Assembly (NCBI GenBank): GCA_021399405.1
Contig: JAAFKL010000434.1
Span: 1 to 7,375 of the forward strand
DNA: 7,375 nt
Direction: 5' to 3'
Origin: Candidatus Heimdallarchaeota archaeon
Lineage (GTDB): Archaea > Asgardarchaeota > Heimdallarchaeia > Heimdallarchaeales > Kariarchaeaceae
Shown: piece by piece, positions 5,391 through 7,375 of the stretch
Numbering within the stretch: the first letter of the stretch is position 1
Layout of the letters: each line of letters begins with the position of its first letter
The notes under the pieces: model-generated
What the model was told of the DNA's origin: nothing
Databases searched by the model: none
Seen by the model: the letters and a program-made list of their open reading frames with translations, nothing else
Position numbers and translations under genes: made by a program

Positions 5391-5400
5391 TGTAAATTAT

Positions 5401-5688
5401 ATGTTTATTCAGATGGTTAAATTTAAGACAAAAATGGAAGAAGCAGAGCTATTGAAGGTAGCTGGAGAAAGAAAACCTGAATTTCAGAAATTGGATAAGT
5501 TAATACAGAAGTATTATTTCAAGGATTCAAGTACAGGTGAATTTGGTGGGATATATATCTGGGAATCCAAGGAAGCTATGCTAGAATACCGTGAAACAGA
5601 GCTTGCAAAGACCATTCCAACTGCCTATCAAGTCGATGGTATACCAGACATCCAATTATTGGATGTGTTTTATCCTCTCAGGGATTAA
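5401..5688 (+). CDS. YdhR-like dimeric alpha-beta-barrel protein, 95 aa
   Basis: The pattern is that of small ferredoxin-like proteins related to the putative monooxygenase YdhR. An opening strand (IQMVKFKT) leads to a helix, then LIQKYYFKDSSTGEFGGIYIWES (54-76 region) with the family's YY.....G..GG.Y.WES signature, then a helix (KEAMLEYRETELAK) and a final strand (PDIQLLDVFY). The length is normal for the family. Such proteins dimerise and many have no proven substrate, so the enzyme activity is uncertain. ATG 5401 gives the usual short N-terminus; the Met at 5413 is possible but would cut the first strand. No clear Shine-Dalgarno is present; a nested dyad lies just upstream. A same-strand oxidoreductase gene follows after about 135 bases. 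Confidence 0.82.
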   Translation: MFIQMVKFKTKMEEAELLKVAGERKPEFQKLDKLIQKYYFKDSSTGEFGGIYIWESKEAMLEYRETELAKTIPTAYQVDGIPDIQLLDVFYPLRD

Positions 5689-5794
5689 ATCCCATATTAT
5701 CAATTATAGACTAATTTACCTTAAATTCTATCTTCATCAAATAGCTTTATTGAAATGATGTATTCGTGTATCTGAGCAACATCGGTTGAATATG

Positions 5795-5803
5795 TATTTA
5801 TTA
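5795..5803 (+). promoter_or_regulatory. Putative TATA box of the oxidoreductase gene
   Basis: TATTTATTA is centred about 26 bases upstream of the ATG at 5825. This spacing fits a leaderless transcript from that ATG and argues against the in-frame TTG at 5786, which would lie upstream of the TATA element. Confidence 0.45.
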
Positions 5804-5824
5804 GAGAATTTTTGCAAAATTAAT

Positions 5825-6832
5825 ATGTCTCAACCAACAATGAAGGCTATAGTTTGTGAAAAATTTGGACCTCCCGATGTTCTTAAACTTAAGGAAATAG
5901 AAAGACCAACACCCAAAGATGATGAAGTACTAATTAGAAACTATGCCACATCAATTAACACAGTAGACATAATTGCTCGAAGTGGTAAACCACCAGGAGC
6001 ACTGTTTTGGACTGCTAGAAAATTAGTTGGACCGCTTCTTAGAATGGCAGAGACCGGAATAAGAAAACCAAGAACAAGAGTTCCTGGAGATAGTTTTTCG
6101 GGTGAAATTGAATCACTAGGAAAGGGAGTAACAGGCTGGAAGACTGGGGATCATGTAATTGGTTATTCAAAAGGGGCCTGTGCTGAATACATGTGCGTTC
6201 CAGTATCTAAATTAGCAAAAAAACCTGCAAATATGAATTTTCAAGAAGCAGGAGCAGTACCTGGAGGTATTTCACCTGCAATACTGGGTATAAAGGACAT
6301 AGCTAAACTTCAGAAAGGTCAGAAGATCCTCATCATTGGAGCATCGGGGGGCATCGGTTCATTTGCTGTGCAAATCGCCAAAGTATATGGAGCTGAGGTG
6401 ACAGGTGTTTGTGGACCAAGTAATCAGGAGATGGTAAAAGAGCTTGGAGCTGATTTTGTTATAGATTATACAAAGGAAGATTTTACAAAAAATGGTAAGA
6501 CATATGATGTAATATTTGATGTTCCTCCCAAGAATACTTTTTCTAATTGCAAAAATTCTCTAACTGAGAGGGGTATTTACGTATCCAATAATTTTATGAA
6601 TACTAAGAAGCACCTGCTTCAACTGATCACTAGTAATTTTACAAGCAAAAAATTAAAAGGGGGTGTGGCTGACGAGAGTGCTGAAAATTTAAAATCTCTC
6701 ACAGGTTTTATTGAGGAGGGTAAAATCAGATCAGTAATTGACACAGTTTATCCATTAAATAAGGCAGCAGATGCCCATAGGCATTATGAAACTGGTCATT
6801 CCAAGGGTAGAGTTGTTATCAGTATAGATTGA
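5825..6832 (+). CDS. Zinc-independent medium-chain NAD(P)H quinone/alkenal-type oxidoreductase, 335 aa
   Basis: This is a medium-chain dehydrogenase/reductase of the quinone oxidoreductase branch. The N-terminal GroES-like domain starts MKAIVCEKFGPPDVLKL and contains VPGDSFSGEIESLGKGV and WKTGDHVIGY. The Rossmann domain has the nucleotide-binding GASGGIGSFAVQIAK (172-186), followed by VTGVCGPSNQEMVKELGADFVIDY. The lack of an acidic residue after the second strand suggests NADPH. The catalytic and structural zinc cysteines of alcohol dehydrogenases are absent. Family members reduce quinones or activated C=C bonds; the substrate here is unknown. Full length, with the usual C-terminal VYPLNKAADAHRHYETGHSKGRVVI. 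ATG 5825 is preferred for its TATA spacing; ATG 5840 (MKAIV) is the other candidate, and a TTG at 5786 would add 13 unusual residues. Confidence 0.9.
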   Translation: MSQPTMKAIVCEKFGPPDVLKLKEIERPTPKDDEVLIRNYATSINTVDIIARSGKPPGALFWTARKLVGPLLRMAETGIRKPRTRVPGDSFSGEIESLGKGVTGWKTGDHVIGYSKGACAEYMCVPVSKLAKKPANMNFQEAGAVPGGISPAILGIKDIAKLQKGQKILIIGASGGIGSFAVQIAKVYGAEVTGVCGPSNQEMVKELGADFVIDYTKEDFTKNGKTYDVIFDVPPKNTFSNCKNSLTERGIYVSNNFMNTKKHLLQLITSNFTSKKLKGGVADESAENLKSLTGFIEEGKIRSVIDTVYPLNKAADAHRHYETGHSKGRVVISID

Positions 6833-6849
6833 ATGAGAAAGGACAAGTT

Positions 6850-6870
6850 AAAATTTCATATCAAATTTTT
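6850..6870. terminator. Weak AT stem-loop between convergent genes
   Basis: AAAATTT-CATATC-AAATTTT forms a perfect seven-base stem followed by one more T. It lies between the stop of the oxidoreductase gene and the stop of the opposing surface-protein gene, where a two-way terminator would be expected. The stem is AT only and so weak. Confidence 0.3.
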
Positions 6871-6942
6871 CCATTATGATGAAAAATAAATCTACTCAAT
6901 TGTTGTTAATTCTTGTGTTTTGTTTATTGAAACTCTGATTGA

Positions 6943-7375
6943 TTATTTTCGTTTAGTTTTTCTATTCAAAAATACTGATGAGCCGAGGAGCATGAAAATA
7001 CTGAAAACAATTCCAAAACCCGGAACAGGATCTGTCTCACTGGAGGTGGGATCAGTTGTAGTATCATCTGTCTCAGTTTCATCATCGCTTGTACCAGGAT
7101 GGGTATTTGTCTCTGATTCTGTAGTGACATCCTGACTTATAGTATAGGTGAATATAGCACTCTCAATTGAATTACCAGCAATATCGGAAGCTGAAATCAG
7201 ATACTCGATAACTGCATTGGAAGCCTGTGCGGGTATAGATATGGAATAACTGGTTCCAGATAGAGTCATAGATGAGTTGGTCCAGATTCCACTGTTAACC
7301 CTGTATGATAGAATAACACTACTTAGTCCACTACCTGTTTCGACAACATCAGCTTTTACTGTAACCAAATCTGTG
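6943..7375 (-). CDS. C-terminal part of a cell-surface protein with PGF-CTERM-like tail (partial)
   Basis: The reading frame is open to the right edge, so only the last 143 residues are seen and the true start lies outside the window. The visible part begins with a beta-sandwich, Ig- or fibronectin-III-like domain (IEYLISASDIAGNSIESAIF). A Ser/Thr/Asp/Glu-rich linker of about 35 residues follows, probably extracellular and glycosylated. The tail is PVPGFGIVFSIFMLLGSSVF followed by LNRKTKRK: a Pro-Gly-Phe motif, one membrane helix and a basic end. This matches the PGF-CTERM sorting signal that archaeosortase A cuts in other archaea before lipid anchoring. A plain membrane anchor is the alternative. 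It is convergent with the oxidoreductase gene. Confidence 0.8.
   Translation of the reverse strand, partial: TDLVTVKADVVETGSGLSSVILSYRVNSGIWTNSSMTLSGTSYSISIPAQASNAVIEYLISASDIAGNSIESAIFTYTISQDVTTESETNTHPGTSDDETETDDTTTDPTSSETDPVPGFGIVFSIFMLLGSSVFLNRKTKRK

Noticed and set aside
5786..5824. TTG start extending the oxidoreductase by 13 residues
   Set aside because: The extension (MNMYLLENFCKIN) does not fit the family N-terminus, and a TATA-like element lies inside it at the right distance from the ATG at 5825.
6920..7135. Plus-strand open frame of 71 codons
   Set aside because: It is antisense to the membrane tail and Ser/Thr/Asp/Glu-rich linker of the surface protein; its Ser/Val run is the complement of that linker.
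1..7375. CRISPR array or insertion-sequence transposase
   Set aside because: No regularly spaced short repeats and no transposase or recombinase reading frame were seen on either strand.

Overview
The window is AT-rich (by eye about one third G+C) and looks archaeal. It has a tRNA-Asp gene with a bulge-helix-bulge intron and no encoded CCA. TATA-like boxes lie about 25 bases upstream of several start codons, as in leaderless archaeal transcripts. A partial surface protein at the right edge ends in a PGF-CTERM-like tail. Abundant leucine-rich-repeat (LRR) and tetratricopeptide-repeat (TPR) proteins and the low G+C would fit an Asgard archaeon, but that placement is an inference.

Layout. Bases 27-127 hold a repeat that recurs at 1111-1209. 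Between the copies are a TPR protein gene (189-977, +) and a possible 22-residue Cys-containing peptide (986-1054, -) with a strong ribosome binding site. A complete intron-containing tRNA-Asp(GUC) follows at 1302-1397. Its 3' part, from the anticodon through the intron to the discriminator base, recurs at 3623-3686 with 62 of 64 bases identical. The two copies bracket about 2.3 kb whose only recognisable gene encodes a 665-residue LRR protein (1625-3622). This has the geometry of an element integrated into a tRNA gene, but with no integrase. A second LRR gene (3888-5198) lies just outside the right repeat and shares the N-terminal cap region of the first.

From 5401 the content turns to ordinary metabolism: a small YdhR-like dimeric alpha-beta-barrel protein (5401-5688), preceded by a nested dyad, and a zinc-independent medium-chain quinone-oxidoreductase-type enzyme (5825-6832). 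Convergent to them is the C-terminal end of a cell-surface protein (6943-7375, -).

The most interesting part is 27-3887: a tRNA-Asp locus that seems to have gathered small cassettes encoding protein-protein interaction modules (TPR, LRR), each bounded by direct repeats, with no recombinase visible. What those proteins bind cannot be read from the sequence. No searches were run; all family assignments come from recognising motifs in the sequence.
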